From NCBI RefSeq assembly GCF_009905605.1, contig NZ_JAAAKZ010000014.1:79610-143609 (forward strand): a DNA stretch of 64,000 bases. The letters are read 5' to 3'. Source of the stretch: Runella sp. CRIBMP (GTDB lineage: Bacteria > Bacteroidota > Bacteroidia > Cytophagales > Spirosomataceae). Made by a program: the position numbers and the translations under genes. The notes below the pieces were generated by a model that saw only the letters and a program-made list of their open reading frames with translations, was not told where the DNA came from and did not search any database. Shown here piece after piece: positions 8,385 through 16,945 of the stretch. Position 1 is the first letter of the stretch, and each line of letters begins with the position of its first letter.

Positions 8385-9866
8385 TTAAGCCAAGCCTGCA
8401 AGATAATCACTTGCGTTTTGATGGATTGATTCCTTTTTACTTTTTTCCCACTTATCAAAGGTCTTAACCAGCATACTCAACCTTGGGTTTTTGAGGAAAA
8501 AAGTACGGTGATTGTCTAAAAATCGCCAAAATAAAGCATCCCAAGTTGCCTGCCAGTCGCCTTTGGGATAGTCACTCATTTTCATCAAATAATTACTGCC
8601 GCTTATGTAGGGCTTGGTGGCCATTAATCCTCCATCGGCAAATTGACTCATGCCGTACACATTGGGAACCATCACCCAGTCATAGGCGTCGATAAATAGC
8701 TCCATAAACCAGCGGTATACCTCGTCGGGGTCAAACTCACACAGTAACATAAAGTTGCCGAGTACCATAAGTCGCTCAATATGATGGCAGTATCCTGTTT
8801 TTAGTATCTTTTTAATGGTGTCATCCACGGGGGTAATTCCAGTGCTAGCATCATAAAAACTTTTTGGGATTTTTCTGGTGAAGCCCCAATGGTTTTTGGT
8901 TCGTTCTTCATTTCCCTTCGTAATATAAACTCCTCTGATGAACTCCCGCCAACCAATTATTTGGCGAATGAACCCTTCAAGCGAATTGATGGGAACACTG
9001 TTGTCGCGACTATAATCTAAGGCCTGATTTACAATCTGGTCAGGTGTAAGCATACCGACGTTGAGCATGGGTGTCAGCAAACTATGATTGAGCAGCATTT
9101 CTTTGCGCAAAATGGCATCTTCGTACTCACCAAACTCGGCCATACGATGTTCAAGAAATTGGTTTAGCCATTGCGCACTTGCTTCGTATCCAATGGGGTA
9201 AGTTACGCTATCATTCAGACTACCAATATTGTCAGGAAAGTATTGATGAGTATAGCTATGAGCTTCCTGGGTATAGTTGTTTATTGGCGGGAACTCCACC
9301 TTTATCACCGACTTACCCTTTGGATATTTTTTTCGATTTTCTACGTCAAAAGTCCATTGACCACCGATTGGTCCTTCTGATGAGTCGATTAAAATTTTTC
9401 TTTTGATTCGTTCCTGTTTATAAAATTCAGTTTGAAAAAATTTCTTTTTATTGGGGTTGAAAAAAGGCGCTAATTCTTGAGATGTATTCAGAAACATGGG
9501 GGATTCCAGTATCTTAAGATTCATCTTTAGCTTTTCGCAACTGATTCTAATTCTTTTTAATAACCACTCATCAACAGGATCAATAATGACTAAAGAATTG
9601 ACGCCTAGACTGTACAAATGATTGAGCAAGAGCCTAACGTCTGCTTCCTGTTGGTTAGCCTGAACATATTTTACAGAAAATCCCTTTTGGAGTAGGTAAT
9701 TTTCGTAATATTTCATGGTTGCGCGGTGGAAAGCTATTTTTTGCTTATGAAAGTTGTACTGCTGAAAAAATAAAATTTCCTCTATCAGATAAATATCACC
9801 TTCAATGGAAAAGAGGGGATTAAACTGAAATAATTGGTGTGGAAAAACGAGCTTACAAGTTTGCAT
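8385..9866 (-). CDS. PhrB-type cryptochrome/photolyase family protein lacking most Fe-S ligands
   Basis: A 493-residue member of the deoxyribodipyrimidine photolyase-related family (bacterial PhrB/FeS-BCP group). It has the N-terminal Rossmann-like antenna domain (LVFPHQLF) and the C-terminal FAD domain with GYCHHIERLMVLGN, MVPNVYGMSQFADGG and ATKPYISGSNYLMKMSDY. In FeS-BCPs, one cysteine sits in the YCHH segment and three more follow the SDY segment. Here Cys360 is present, but the downstream segment reads SDYPKGDWQATWDALFWRF with no cysteines and a shortened loop. It should still bind FAD, but a 4Fe-4S cluster looks impossible. It probably repairs UV photoproducts or senses light. Confidence 0.85.
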   Translation of the reverse strand: MQTCKLVFPHQLFQFNPLFSIEGDIYLIEEILFFQQYNFHKQKIAFHRATMKYYENYLLQKGFSVKYVQANQQEADVRLLLNHLYSLGVNSLVIIDPVDEWLLKRIRISCEKLKMNLKILESPMFLNTSQELAPFFNPNKKKFFQTEFYKQERIKRKILIDSSEGPIGGQWTFDVENRKKYPKGKSVIKVEFPPINNYTQEAHSYTHQYFPDNIGSLNDSVTYPIGYEASAQWLNQFLEHRMAEFGEYEDAILRKEMLLNHSLLTPMLNVGMLTPDQIVNQALDYSRDNSVPINSLEGFIRQIIGWREFIRGVYITKGNEERTKNHWGFTRKIPKSFYDASTGITPVDDTIKKILKTGYCHHIERLMVLGNFMLLCEFDPDEVYRWFMELFIDAYDWVMVPNVYGMSQFADGGLMATKPYISGSNYLMKMSDYPKGDWQATWDALFWRFLDNHRTFFLKNPRLSMLVKTFDKWEKSKKESIHQNASDYLAGLA

Positions 9867-9935
9867 TCTTTAGGTTTATTTCAGTATGTTTCTGCGGACG
9901 TTATGTCACCATTCAATGATACCATCTACGTACGA

Positions 9936-10559
9936 TTAGAGGCTTTTCCCAATAAGCACTTCGTATTCTTTGGGGATTGTTACGCCGTTAAAATGGTTCG
10001 TTAGTCCATAAAATATGAATATTGTCAAAATGAAACCCAAAGCCACGATGAGGGCAGATTGTTGGTTTGGGGTCAAACCCAAAACAGATTTTTTCATTTT
10101 TTTGTTATGAATCGCAGCAACATGTCCAAAAAAGGAAAGAATTGCCAGCCCATAATACGGAACAAAAAAGAGGTTGAAAGGAAATGCATTCAGGCCCGCT
10201 ACTCCAAAATAAAAATTTGTGTCAAGTTGCAGAACGTGCCGCCCACCCAAAACGGCGCTTAAATGAATGATGAAAAAAAAGGCCAAGTAAAGCCCTGTCC
10301 AAATTTGAAGTTTTTCAAAATAAGAAACGGCTGTTTTTCTGTTAGTTTTGAAGAGCTTCAGGCCTGAAACAATTTGTGTAAATACGGCAAGTAATAAAAT
10401 CGTTTCAACAAAGAGGTTACGATAAAATAATCGTAAAGTATTCATCATTTCGATGTGCTTTTCAGCGCCCCAAACGCTTAAAGAATGATTAAACAAATGA
10501 AGCCCTACAAAAAGCGTGATTGTCAGTCCTGATATATAATGAATTTTCTTTATAGTCAT
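9936..10559 (-). CDS. Integral membrane protein, unknown function
   Basis: A 207-residue protein with about five hydrophobic segments (residues about 7-25, 50-70, 90-110, 130-150 and 170-190). Histidines lie within or next to membrane helices (GLHLFNHS, IIHLSAVLGGRHV, FFGHVAAIH). That pattern resembles small di-haem cytochrome b / succinate dehydrogenase membrane subunits, but no signature is decisive. It follows the XRE regulator by 3 bp and is probably in one transcript with it and the DUF2975 gene. Confidence 0.7.
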   Translation of the reverse strand: MTIKKIHYISGLTITLFVGLHLFNHSLSVWGAEKHIEMMNTLRLFYRNLFVETILLLAVFTQIVSGLKLFKTNRKTAVSYFEKLQIWTGLYLAFFFIIHLSAVLGGRHVLQLDTNFYFGVAGLNAFPFNLFFVPYYGLAILSFFGHVAAIHNKKMKKSVLGLTPNQQSALIVALGFILTIFIFYGLTNHFNGVTIPKEYEVLIGKSL

Positions 10560-10562
10560 ACC

Positions 10563-10781
10563 TTAGCGGTTTGTTTCGTCATTTACATATTCCAAAATAT
10601 CACTTGGTTGGCAGTCTAATGCTTTACAAATTGCCTCCAAGGTGCTAAAGCGTATTGCTTTTGCCTTCCCTGTCTTTAAGATAGAAAGGTTAGATAATGT
10701 CAAATCAACTCTTTCAGAAAGCTCATTCAACGAAATTTTTCGCTTTGCCATCATCACGTCTAAATTTACAATAATGGGCAT
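10563..10781 (-). CDS. Small XRE-family (Cro/C1-type) helix-turn-helix regulator
   Basis: 72 residues, nearly all a single HTH_3-type DNA-binding domain: the helix-turn-helix falls in SLNELSERVDLTLSNLSILK, followed by RFSTLEAICKALDCQPSDIL, typical of YozG/HTH_26-like proteins. It lies 3 bp after the DUF2975 gene. The pairing of a DUF2975 membrane protein with a small XRE regulator is common across bacteria. It probably autoregulates the operon from the promoter at 11293-11322. Confidence 0.88.
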   Translation of the reverse strand: MPIIVNLDVMMAKRKISLNELSERVDLTLSNLSILKTGKAKAIRFSTLEAICKALDCQPSDILEYVNDETNR

Positions 10782-10784
10782 AGC

Positions 10785-11264
10785 TTAAATTGTTAAGTCA
10801 TTTTCAGATTTCATATCTATGGCACTTTGCAAGAGTTTTTCAAATATTGCCGCAGCAGTTGTAAATACGATTGAAACAAAAGTAGCGACGATGCAAATGG
10901 CAAGAAAACCCGCAGGGTCGTCTTCTTTATGGTGAAATAGCCTTATGTATAGTCCTGCTAACACAATTAAAACACCCACTACGATAGCACAATACTTAAT
11001 ACTCTTTAATGTCTTAACGGCGTTTGAAGAGAAAACTTTATTTTGTCCAACGTATCCGAGTAATTTGAACGCCTTATACAGTGCAACAAAAAAAGCGATT
11101 GACGTTGCGTATCCATACAAGATAAACGGGTCAGAATAAATGCTGAACAAGTCTAAGTTTGCGGCTCTTCCCTCAGTTGAAGGGAACCGAAGCAAAATGA
11201 CAAGTGCCACAATGCCGATAAGCACGATGACAGCCTGAAGAAATACCGCTGAAATTCTTTTCAT
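10785..11264 (-). CDS. DUF2975 domain membrane protein
   Basis: 159 residues starting MKRISAVFLQAVIVLIGIVAL, with four predicted membrane segments; the FKLLGYVGQNKVFSSNAVKTLKSIKYC segment between helices 2 and 3 is typical of DUF2975. The longer frame back to 11420 runs through the palindromic element at 11424-11556 and over the promoter, so the ATG at 11264 was chosen. Function is unknown; family members are co-encoded with small XRE regulators, as here. Confidence 0.85.
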   Translation of the reverse strand: MKRISAVFLQAVIVLIGIVALVILLRFPSTEGRAANLDLFSIYSDPFILYGYATSIAFFVALYKAFKLLGYVGQNKVFSSNAVKTLKSIKYCAIVVGVLIVLAGLYIRLFHHKEDDPAGFLAICIVATFVSIVFTTAAAIFEKLLQSAIDMKSENDLTI

Positions 11265-11292
11265 GATGATTTTAAGAGATTGTTTTATGCTG

Positions 11293-11322
11293 CAAACGTA
11301 ATAAATTTTTATTGATAAACAA
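11293..11322 (-). promoter_or_regulatory. Promoter of the DUF2975-XRE operon
   Basis: On the minus strand TTG (11322-11320), exactly 19 nt, then TACGTTTG (11300-11293). This is a full match to the Bacteroidota TTG/TAnnTTTG promoter and lies 29 bp before the start codon. The best promoter seen in the window. Confidence 0.8.
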
Positions 11323-11423
11323 TAAAAATTTAGTGTTTTTAGGAAATTGCGAAAAAGTAGGGCCTTTTGTCTTATCGGAGTTGTCAGACAGTTAGGATTG
11401 GCTGGGTTGTCTGTTACCATGAA

Positions 11424-11556
11424 GGCTAACGTTCAAGGCTTTGCGTTCGGGCGGGATTTTTTGCACCACACTTGATACGAAGCACCACAGTTCAAATATA
11501 GCAAAAAGCGTCAGACGAAGCAATGAACCCCGCCTGACGCAAAACCGCTCTTAGCC
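11424..11556 (-). repeat. attC-like palindrome 10 (133 bp)
   Basis: On the minus strand it opens with GGCTAAG (R''-like) and closes with GTTAGCC (R'-like). The arms pair over GGTTTTGCG...GGCGGG against GG(C)TTTGCG...GGCGGG. It starts 10 bp after the TfoX gene and precedes the DUF2975 operon. This is the leftmost, integrase-distal copy I could find. Confidence 0.7.
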
Positions 11557-11566
11557 GTTCGTTGTT

Positions 11567-11920
11567 TTATTTTGTCTTCCGTTTCTTTGATGATTTGGCG
11601 ACTTTGTTATAGTCAAGGCATAAGTTTAAGAAAAATTCAAAGTCCATTCTGTCTTTAAACCCGTCTGGATTTATGTAGCAGTAGCCTTTGTATTCTTTAC
11701 CTTTCATCAACATTGTCTCATAACCAACTTTTTCCGAAAGTTCTTCTTGTCGGCTTGGGTCAAAACGCAACATTAAATTTTCACCACTTACACAAACACA
11801 AGTTTTTCCGTTTGCCATAAAGTTTAGAACATTGAACATTTCTTTTTCTTCAATGTCTATGCCTGGTATTTCGGCAAGAAATTCTCTAACTCTGTCAGCA
11901 AGATATGGGTCATAAGCCAT
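11567..11920 (-). CDS. TfoX/Sxy N-terminal domain protein
   Basis: 117 residues matching the TfoX N-terminal domain: an early DPYLADRVREFLAEI helix, EKEMFNVLNFMANGKTCVCV, LMLRFDPSRQEELSEK and the C-terminal DFEFFLNLCLDYN segment. Stand-alone TfoX_N proteins are frequent in accessory regions; a role in competence is not implied. The C-terminus is very basic (KVAKSSKKRKTK). It lies 9 bp after the VOC gene, so they are probably co-transcribed, and it ends 10 bp before an attC-like palindrome. Confidence 0.85.
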   Translation of the reverse strand: MAYDPYLADRVREFLAEIPGIDIEEKEMFNVLNFMANGKTCVCVSGENLMLRFDPSRQEELSEKVGYETMLMKGKEYKGYCYINPDGFKDRMDFEFFLNLCLDYNKVAKSSKKRKTK

Positions 11921-11929
11921 AAATGAAAA

Positions 11930-12304
11930 TTATTTACGTGAATGAAGCCCTACTGTATTGCCTTCTGTGTCAATGAATATAGAGATAAAACCAAACTCGC
12001 CAATATTCATTTTAGGTTGTACCACTTTTCCGCCTGCTCCTTCAATTCTTTGTTCTTCAGCTATATTGTCTTCGGTCTCAAAGTATATAACTGTATTGTT
12101 ACCACTTGGAACAAAATCTGCTTTCTCCACCAATGCGCCTGATATGTCGTGGCTTTCAGGGCTAAAAGGAAAGAATGATTGCTTACCCCATTCAATGGAT
12201 GCATCTGTCAACTTTACATTGAAAACTGTTTCGTAGAATTTTTTTGCTCGGTCTAAGTTTGCCACATTGAGGTCAAACCAACCAACTGGATTTACATTTG
12301 CCAT
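11930..12304 (-). CDS. VOC family protein (glyoxalase/bleomycin-resistance fold)
   Basis: 124 residues starting MANVNPVGWFDLNVANLDRA, with the vicinal-oxygen-chelate pattern AKKFYETVFNVKL early, VIYFETEDNIAEEQRIEGAGGKVV in the middle and GFISIFIDTEGNTVGLHSRK at the end. A single betaalphabetabetabeta-type module pair, the typical size. The ATG at 12304 is preferred to an upstream start at 12331. Its substrate is unknown. It is followed by TfoX, and an AraC regulator lies just upstream on the same strand; all three probably belong to one cassette. Confidence 0.88.
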   Translation of the reverse strand: MANVNPVGWFDLNVANLDRAKKFYETVFNVKLTDASIEWGKQSFFPFSPESHDISGALVEKADFVPSGNNTVIYFETEDNIAEEQRIEGAGGKVVQPKMNIGEFGFISIFIDTEGNTVGLHSRK

Positions 12305-12389
12305 TTTGCTATGATTTTTAAGTTTTTGCACTATTGCGATGCAAAGGTAGAATCAACCAAAACGGCAAAATTGTAAAAATGGGACAAGG

Positions 12390-13208
12390 CTATTTTTTGT
12401 CAAAAATCAACGACATTTTTAGGCTGTCTCCGAAAAATTCCTTTGGTGTCAATCCCGTAAATTCCTTGAATTCTTTAATAAAATGAGCTTGGTCAAAATA
12501 GTCGTTTTCATAAGCCAAGTCAGTTAAACTATTAATCTCTTCGTTCAGTAATACTTTTAAGGTTTTCTGAATTCTAATTGTCTTTGCGAGTTGTTTTGGG
12601 CTTAAGCCAATAGCGGAAGAAAATTTTCTTGCTAATTGTCTTCGGTTAATATTATTGTTCTTTGAAAATACATTTACAGAAAATTGTCCATTGGTATTAA
12701 ATATTGTTTCAACAGTTGATTTAACGATATTGTCAATTGTTTTTTTATCGGCCAATTTTTTTAAAAGAAAGGTCTCGATAATTTGGATTCTTTCAGATGT
12801 AGAGTTAGCGTTTAAGATTTGATTACCAATTTTCCTGCCTTCTTCTCCAAATAATATATCCAATGGAACCGCTTTGTTTTCCATTTCCTTCATTGGAATT
12901 GATGTAAACGGTAAAAACCCATTTGGTTTGAATTGCACAACAAAACTACCTGTTACACCAACGGGCTCAATCACATAGGGCTTTGTCAATTGTCCAATTA
13001 AAAAGCATTTTGGTAAAATTGTTATCTCGCCATTTTGAGAATGGTATTTATAAGTGTCGCCATAATGAAAAATCAATTTCATTGTTCCGTCTGGCACGAT
13101 AGTGTTTTTGAGAGGTATATTTTCCTTTTCACCATCTAATGTCCAATACCGTATAACAAACTCTGTCAGTTCGATATTTGGCTCATATGTTTTCGGATTT
13201 AACTCCAT
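12390..13208 (-). CDS. AraC family transcriptional regulator
   Basis: 272 residues. The C-terminal 100 hold two helix-turn-helix motifs (VNVFSKNNNINRRQLARKFS and SLTDLAYENDYFDQAHFIKE) ending FTGLTPKEFFG, as in AraC proteins. The N-terminal part (TLDGEKENIPLKNTIVPDGT) resembles the AraC sensor domain of DUF6597 type. The start at 13208 (MELNPKTYEPN) removes 30 residues encoded in the palindromic element upstream. It probably regulates the VOC/TfoX genes that follow. Confidence 0.88.
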   Translation of the reverse strand: MELNPKTYEPNIELTEFVIRYWTLDGEKENIPLKNTIVPDGTMKLIFHYGDTYKYHSQNGEITILPKCFLIGQLTKPYVIEPVGVTGSFVVQFKPNGFLPFTSIPMKEMENKAVPLDILFGEEGRKIGNQILNANSTSERIQIIETFLLKKLADKKTIDNIVKSTVETIFNTNGQFSVNVFSKNNNINRRQLARKFSSAIGLSPKQLAKTIRIQKTLKVLLNEEINSLTDLAYENDYFDQAHFIKEFKEFTGLTPKEFFGDSLKMSLIFDKK

Positions 13209-13250
13209 TGTCAATTTTATGTACGTTGTCTTTTTACAATGAAGACTATT

Positions 13251-13373
13251 GGTTGTGTTTCTGCAGTGGTGCCTTTCGAAAGCCGCGTTCTGTCCCACGA
13301 AACTAAAAGTTGAACAAAGTTAAAACTTTAAACCAACTCGTCGCGGCACCATTACAGAAACATTTTGTTGCAC
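13251..13373 (-). repeat. attC-like palindrome 9 (degenerate)
   Basis: GTTTCTGCAGTGGTGCC (13257-13273) pairs with GGCACCATTACAGAAAC (13345-13361). The R''-like box on the minus strand is GTGCAAC (13373-13367), right after the DinB gene. No convincing R'-like box remains at the left end, so this site may be decayed. Confidence 0.5.
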
Positions 13374-13386
13374 GTTCATTTTTGTT

Positions 13387-13854
13387 TTAACTTAATTCGG
13401 TCGTAAATGCTCGTCCTCTTGATAAAGTCAAAGAAATTTGTCCTGCGTGATGAGAGTTATGGAAAAGAATATGTGAGAAAAGTCGCATTCTGGAAACTGT
13501 TCCAAAAAATGGTGTGTCAGTCGTCAAAGACCAATCCTCGTCTCTTGAAGTGTCTATTAAATTTTCAAGCATTTTATATCCTATATTAATATATAATTTA
13601 CTTGTTTCAATTTCATAGTCCTGCCCTATGTCTTGTTGTCCCATCGTAGTATTTTGAATATTGGACGGAACACCAAGAAAGTAGCCAAACAAATTCATAG
13701 TTTCTCCAATATGCCTATAAATAAATCCGATAGAGGCAGTTTCATTATTTAACTTATATCTTTTGTTCTCGTTAGTCACTCTGTCCAAAGCATATGAGTT
13801 AGTAATCATATTTTGAAATAACATTTCTCGAAGTAATTCTTTTTGACTATTCAT
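13387..13854 (-). CDS. DinB family protein
   Basis: 155 residues, four-helix DinB fold. The three metal-binding histidines of the family are visible: FIYRHIGETMN for the first and FSHILFHNSHHAGQIS for the second and third. DinB-like proteins of Bacteroidota are often uncharacterised thiol- or metal-dependent enzymes; no DNA-damage role is implied. The gene begins about 30 bp after an R'-like box and ends about 15 bp before the next R''-like box, so it fills one cassette by itself. Confidence 0.85.
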   Translation of the reverse strand: MNSQKELLREMLFQNMITNSYALDRVTNENKRYKLNNETASIGFIYRHIGETMNLFGYFLGVPSNIQNTTMGQQDIGQDYEIETSKLYINIGYKMLENLIDTSRDEDWSLTTDTPFFGTVSRMRLFSHILFHNSHHAGQISLTLSRGRAFTTELS

Positions 13855-13882
13855 ATAGATATTTTGTGTTTAACAAAATGAC

Positions 13883-14014
13883 GCACAACGTTTCGGGGCT
13901 TTGCGTTTGGGCGGGTTCCAAAGCACAAATGCCCAATTTATTACTAAAATTCATTAGAAGCACAAAGCTCCAAGTTTGCACATCTGCCCGCCTGATGAAA
14001 ACCTCTTGTTGAAC
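13883..14014 (-). repeat. attC-like palindrome 8 (132 bp)
   Basis: Minus-strand boxes are GTTCAAC (14014-14008) and GTTGTGC (13889-13883). The arms pair through GAGGTTTTCATCAGGCGGG against GGGGCTTTGCGTTTGGGCGGG, with the characteristic CTTTGTGCTTCTA-type loop sequences. The DinB gene starts 29 bp beyond the R' box. Confidence 0.7.
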
Positions 14015-14028
14015 AAAACCTTCGGTAG
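14011..14028 (+). repeat. Left copy of 18-bp inverted repeat flanking the IS91-like relic
   Basis: GAACAAAACCTTCGGTAG; its reverse complement recurs at 15479-15496 with two mismatches. The pair encloses the decayed integrase and transposase genes. Confidence 0.5.
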
Positions 14029-14082
14029 CTATCTTGCCTTAAAAGGATTAATTTTAATGCCAATTTAAACTTAAAATTGAGC

Positions 14083-15057
14083 ATGACAAAAAAAGAATTC
14101 TGATGATCTACGTGAGAACAATCTTATCAATCGTGCCGGCCGAGAAGTGCCTGGCTCTGAGGAATTAATCCATCGTTTTGAGCGGAGTATTTCCATACTG
14201 GGTCGCAGTCCAAGCACCTTTAAAAATTATTCACAACATATTGCGGCCATATCTCTTCATTATGGCAAAATCCCCACCGAGCTTGACAAAGAAGAGCAGG
14301 TTCATCGCAGCGGCGCACCGTGAATATTTATTTATGCTCCAAAAGCGGAGCCCAACCCCTTCACAAACCTATTTCAAGCATATGGTTTATGGTCTTCCTT
14401 TCTTGCTCAAAACAGAAGGGCTTCCCTATAGTTATCTTCTTTTGCCTGCGATAAAAACGGCAAATAAACTGTCTGTGGTACTGAGTAAGCAGGAAGTTTG
14501 GGCACTGCTCAAAGCGTGTAGCTTACTCAAACACAAGGTGCTAATTGGTTCTGTTGTATGGATGTGGTTTGCGCTGTTTGGAAGTTCGGAGTGTAAAATT
14601 GGCCGATTTAGACTTTGACCGTCTCCAGCTAAAAGAAGTGCAGGGTAAAGGCAAAAAAGATAGATATGTGCCTCTTAGTGAGCATCTCATTCGAGGGCTT
14701 AAAATTTATATCTCAGCCGAAAGGCCCATGGAATACCTTTTTGGCGCAGTAAATATTGTAGACCGCGCGGGCGGTGATTTCGCTTCTCGTTACAGCCAGA
14801 AAGGGGTACAGTGGGCTGTGAAAGATGCCAGTTAAAAAGCGGGTATATTGAAGGACATACACGTACATACCCTGCGCCACACTTGCGCCACCCATCTGCT
14901 GGAAGATGGCATGGATATAATCAGTGTCAAAAACTTTCTGGTACATGAAAATATCGAGACCACGATGTTGTACCTGCTTGTAGCTCAGTTGAAAACCAAA
15001 CCCGTTTTTAGACCACTTGACACGTTGTTTTCGCAGTGCAGCCTGTTTGGGAAGTAG
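14083..15057 (+). pseudogene. Decayed tyrosine recombinase (IS91-associated type)
   Basis: The reading begins MTKKEF at 14083 and immediately meets a stop. Other frames continue it: RAGREVPGSEELIHRFERSI and STFKNYSQHIA (core-binding region), FKHMVYGLPFLLKTEGLPYS, then after another shift GCGLRCLEVRSVKLADLDFD (catalytic Arg), QGKGKKDRYVPLSE (Lys), and after a stop VHTLRHTCATHLLEDGMD (HxxR) and HENIETTMLYL (His and Tyr). At least three frame disruptions make it non-functional. This integrase type usually stands just before an IS91-family transposase, and a relic of one follows here. Confidence 0.85.
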
Positions 15058-15478
15058 CCCATGTGCTGGGTCGGCTGGGCGATGGCATTGCAGATTTAGC
15101 GTTAAATAGTTGGCAACTGTGCACCTTGCGAGTGATACAGCATGGCAGGACTTCGGTTATGGGTGGCCATAGGGGGCCGCCCGCGCGGTTGATGTGTTTG
15201 ATGCCTGCGGCCACATTACTATCAGTTACAATTCTTGCCGCAATCGTCACTGCCCTAAGTGTCAAGGCTACAAGCGAGAAGAATAGATACAGTCACGAGA
15301 GGCAGATTTATTGCCTGTACCGTATTTTAACGTGGTATTTACATTGCTATATGAGTTATATCCATTGGCACTGCATTACCCCAAAGCGGTGTATGATGCG
15401 CTGTTTGGGGCTGCTTGGCAGGTACTGGAAACTTTTGGCAAGCAGAAGGGCTTGCAAATGGGCATAATTGCGGTGCCG
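15036..15478 (+). pseudogene. Decayed IS91 family transposase (N-terminal part)
   Basis: Begins QPVWEVAHVLGRLGDGIADL and SWQLCTLRVIQHGRTSVMGGH, then shifts frame to CGHITISYNSCRNRHCPKCQ, the zinc-binding motif of IS91 transposases. After a stop it resumes as PVPYFNVVFTLLYELYPLAL and YDALFGAAWQVLETFGKQKG. Homology ends near 15478, before the catalytic HUH and Tyr motifs. It is a truncated relic of an insertion into the cassette array. Confidence 0.85.
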
Positions 15479-15496
15479 CCACCGAAGGTTTCGTTC
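15479..15496 (-). repeat. Right copy of 18-bp inverted repeat flanking the IS91-like relic
   Basis: CCACCGAAGGTTTCGTTC, 16 of 18 identical to the reverse complement of 14011-14028. The following bases to 15552 also form a local stem (AAGGTTTCGT with ACGAAACCTT), so part of a decayed palindrome may be present. Confidence 0.45.
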
Positions 15497-15591
15497 AATC
15501 CTGAACGCTTTCGGGAGTTTCATGGCTGGGCTTTCAGCCACCACGAAACCTTAGTTATTGGTGGCTGGCATTTTTAATTAGATGAATCGCT

Positions 15592-15951
15592 TTAACAGAA
15601 TTGGTCTCCTATTGTTTTTGTAATTACTGAAGTTATTTTTCCTGTATGTTCAGTGGTTTTAGATTCAATAAGCATAATTAGACACTCTTTTTTTGAGGAA
15701 ACTCTGTGTTTTTTTCCTTTATTTACAACAAACAAATCGCCTTTTTTCAATATCAGGTCTGGCTGATTTTCAATTTCCATTAGAAGTGTACCTTTTGCAA
15801 TATAGAATAATTCATCTTCATTTTCGTGATTATGCCAAGGCACTTCTTGCCCCTTTATTTTTACGACTTTAAAATATTGGTCATTTACTTCACCTATAAT
15901 CCTTGGTGAAAAATAGTTACCAAGACTTGAAAACGCATCTTTCAAATTCAT
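15592..15951 (-). CDS. Cupin domain protein
   Basis: 119 residues forming one small beta-barrel. The cupin motifs are VPWHNHENEDELFYIAKGTL (metal-binding His-His-Glu) and GDLFVVNKGKKHRVSS (second His). Such single-domain cupins bind a metal and small molecules; the substrate is unknown. Its ATG overlaps the stop of the CPBP gene by 4 bp, indicating translational coupling. AT-rich composition resembles the other cassette genes. Confidence 0.85.
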   Translation of the reverse strand: MNLKDAFSSLGNYFSPRIIGEVNDQYFKVVKIKGQEVPWHNHENEDELFYIAKGTLLMEIENQPDLILKKGDLFVVNKGKKHRVSSKKECLIMLIESKTTEHTGKITSVITKTIGDQFC

Positions 15952-16805
15952 CTTTTAAACAGTTTTCCTTTTACAATTTTACCCTCTCTTTTTGCCAGAT
16001 AATAAAATATGATTCCAATAAGCAATAAAAAAGTTACTGTAAAAATGGAATCTTCAATTCCAACTGCACCACCTGTTAATAGTTCAGGGCCATTAAATTT
16101 GGATTGAATTATACTGCCCATATTATTTAGCCCCGAAAGATTTGAGCCATAAAATGGCTGTGAAAAATTCCAGCCTAAATGGAAGAAAAAAGGCAGCCAT
16201 ATTCTTTTAGTATAGATAAACATCATTGCCATAGTAAACCCCCAAATTAAAGTAAGAAAATGACTAAATAGGTTGAAATTTGGATTGAAAAAGTGTTGTT
16301 GAAGCTCAACTAACATTGCAATGACAATGGTTAGATGAGTTCCTAACCAATTTTCACAGACACGAACTATTAACCCTCTATGAAACAGGTCTTCTACTAT
16401 GGCCGCAAACATTAAAAACGTGAAAAATTTGATGGGGTAGTGAGCTGTTGTAATACTAAATGCTTGATAATACCCTAAGACGTATAAAATGAAAATAACG
16501 AATGAAATTGCAAAAAAACCAAAGAAAAACCCTCCAAACATTTCTTTAAAAAAGTATTTTAGGGATAGCTCTGTTATTTCTCTTTTATCATAAAAACGGA
16601 ATAAATAGTAATAAGAGGTTAATAAAACAATAAAAGAAATAATGTGAATAATTGGATTAGCAATATTTTTATCTTGAATAATACTATAAAAAAAAGGTTT
16701 CAAAACAAAGTTTTGAATTACGACAAATAGCGAAAAAGGAACGACAATGCCTACGATAATTTTTGTTATTGGAAAATGCAGGACTTTTTTAATTGATGCA
16801 TTCAT
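15948..16805 (-). CDS. CPBP family intramembrane metalloprotease
   Basis: 285 residues with about eight membrane helices. The CPBP (Rce1-like) motifs appear as VEDLFHRGLIVR (motif 1; the usual EExxxR is EDxxxR here) and FFHLGWNFSQPF (HxxxN motif). The family cleaves or processes membrane substrates, and in bacteria some members give bacteriocin self-immunity. It is followed by the overlapping cupin gene and is divergent from the HxlR regulator at 16946, which is a plausible repressor. Confidence 0.82.
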   Translation of the reverse strand: MNASIKKVLHFPITKIIVGIVVPFSLFVVIQNFVLKPFFYSIIQDKNIANPIIHIISFIVLLTSYYYLFRFYDKREITELSLKYFFKEMFGGFFFGFFAISFVIFILYVLGYYQAFSITTAHYPIKFFTFLMFAAIVEDLFHRGLIVRVCENWLGTHLTIVIAMLVELQQHFFNPNFNLFSHFLTLIWGFTMAMMFIYTKRIWLPFFFHLGWNFSQPFYGSNLSGLNNMGSIIQSKFNGPELLTGGAVGIEDSIFTVTFLLLIGIIFYYLAKREGKIVKGKLFKR

Positions 16806-16945
16806 TGTTTCTTTTGATTTATTGTAAGTAAAATTTTATACAAAGAAAACTCCTTATTATCTTTACAGCAAGTACATACAATAAAGTAGCCTACATACTA
16901 AAATGATACTATTGTTGATTATCAATATTTTAAACTTATAAATAA

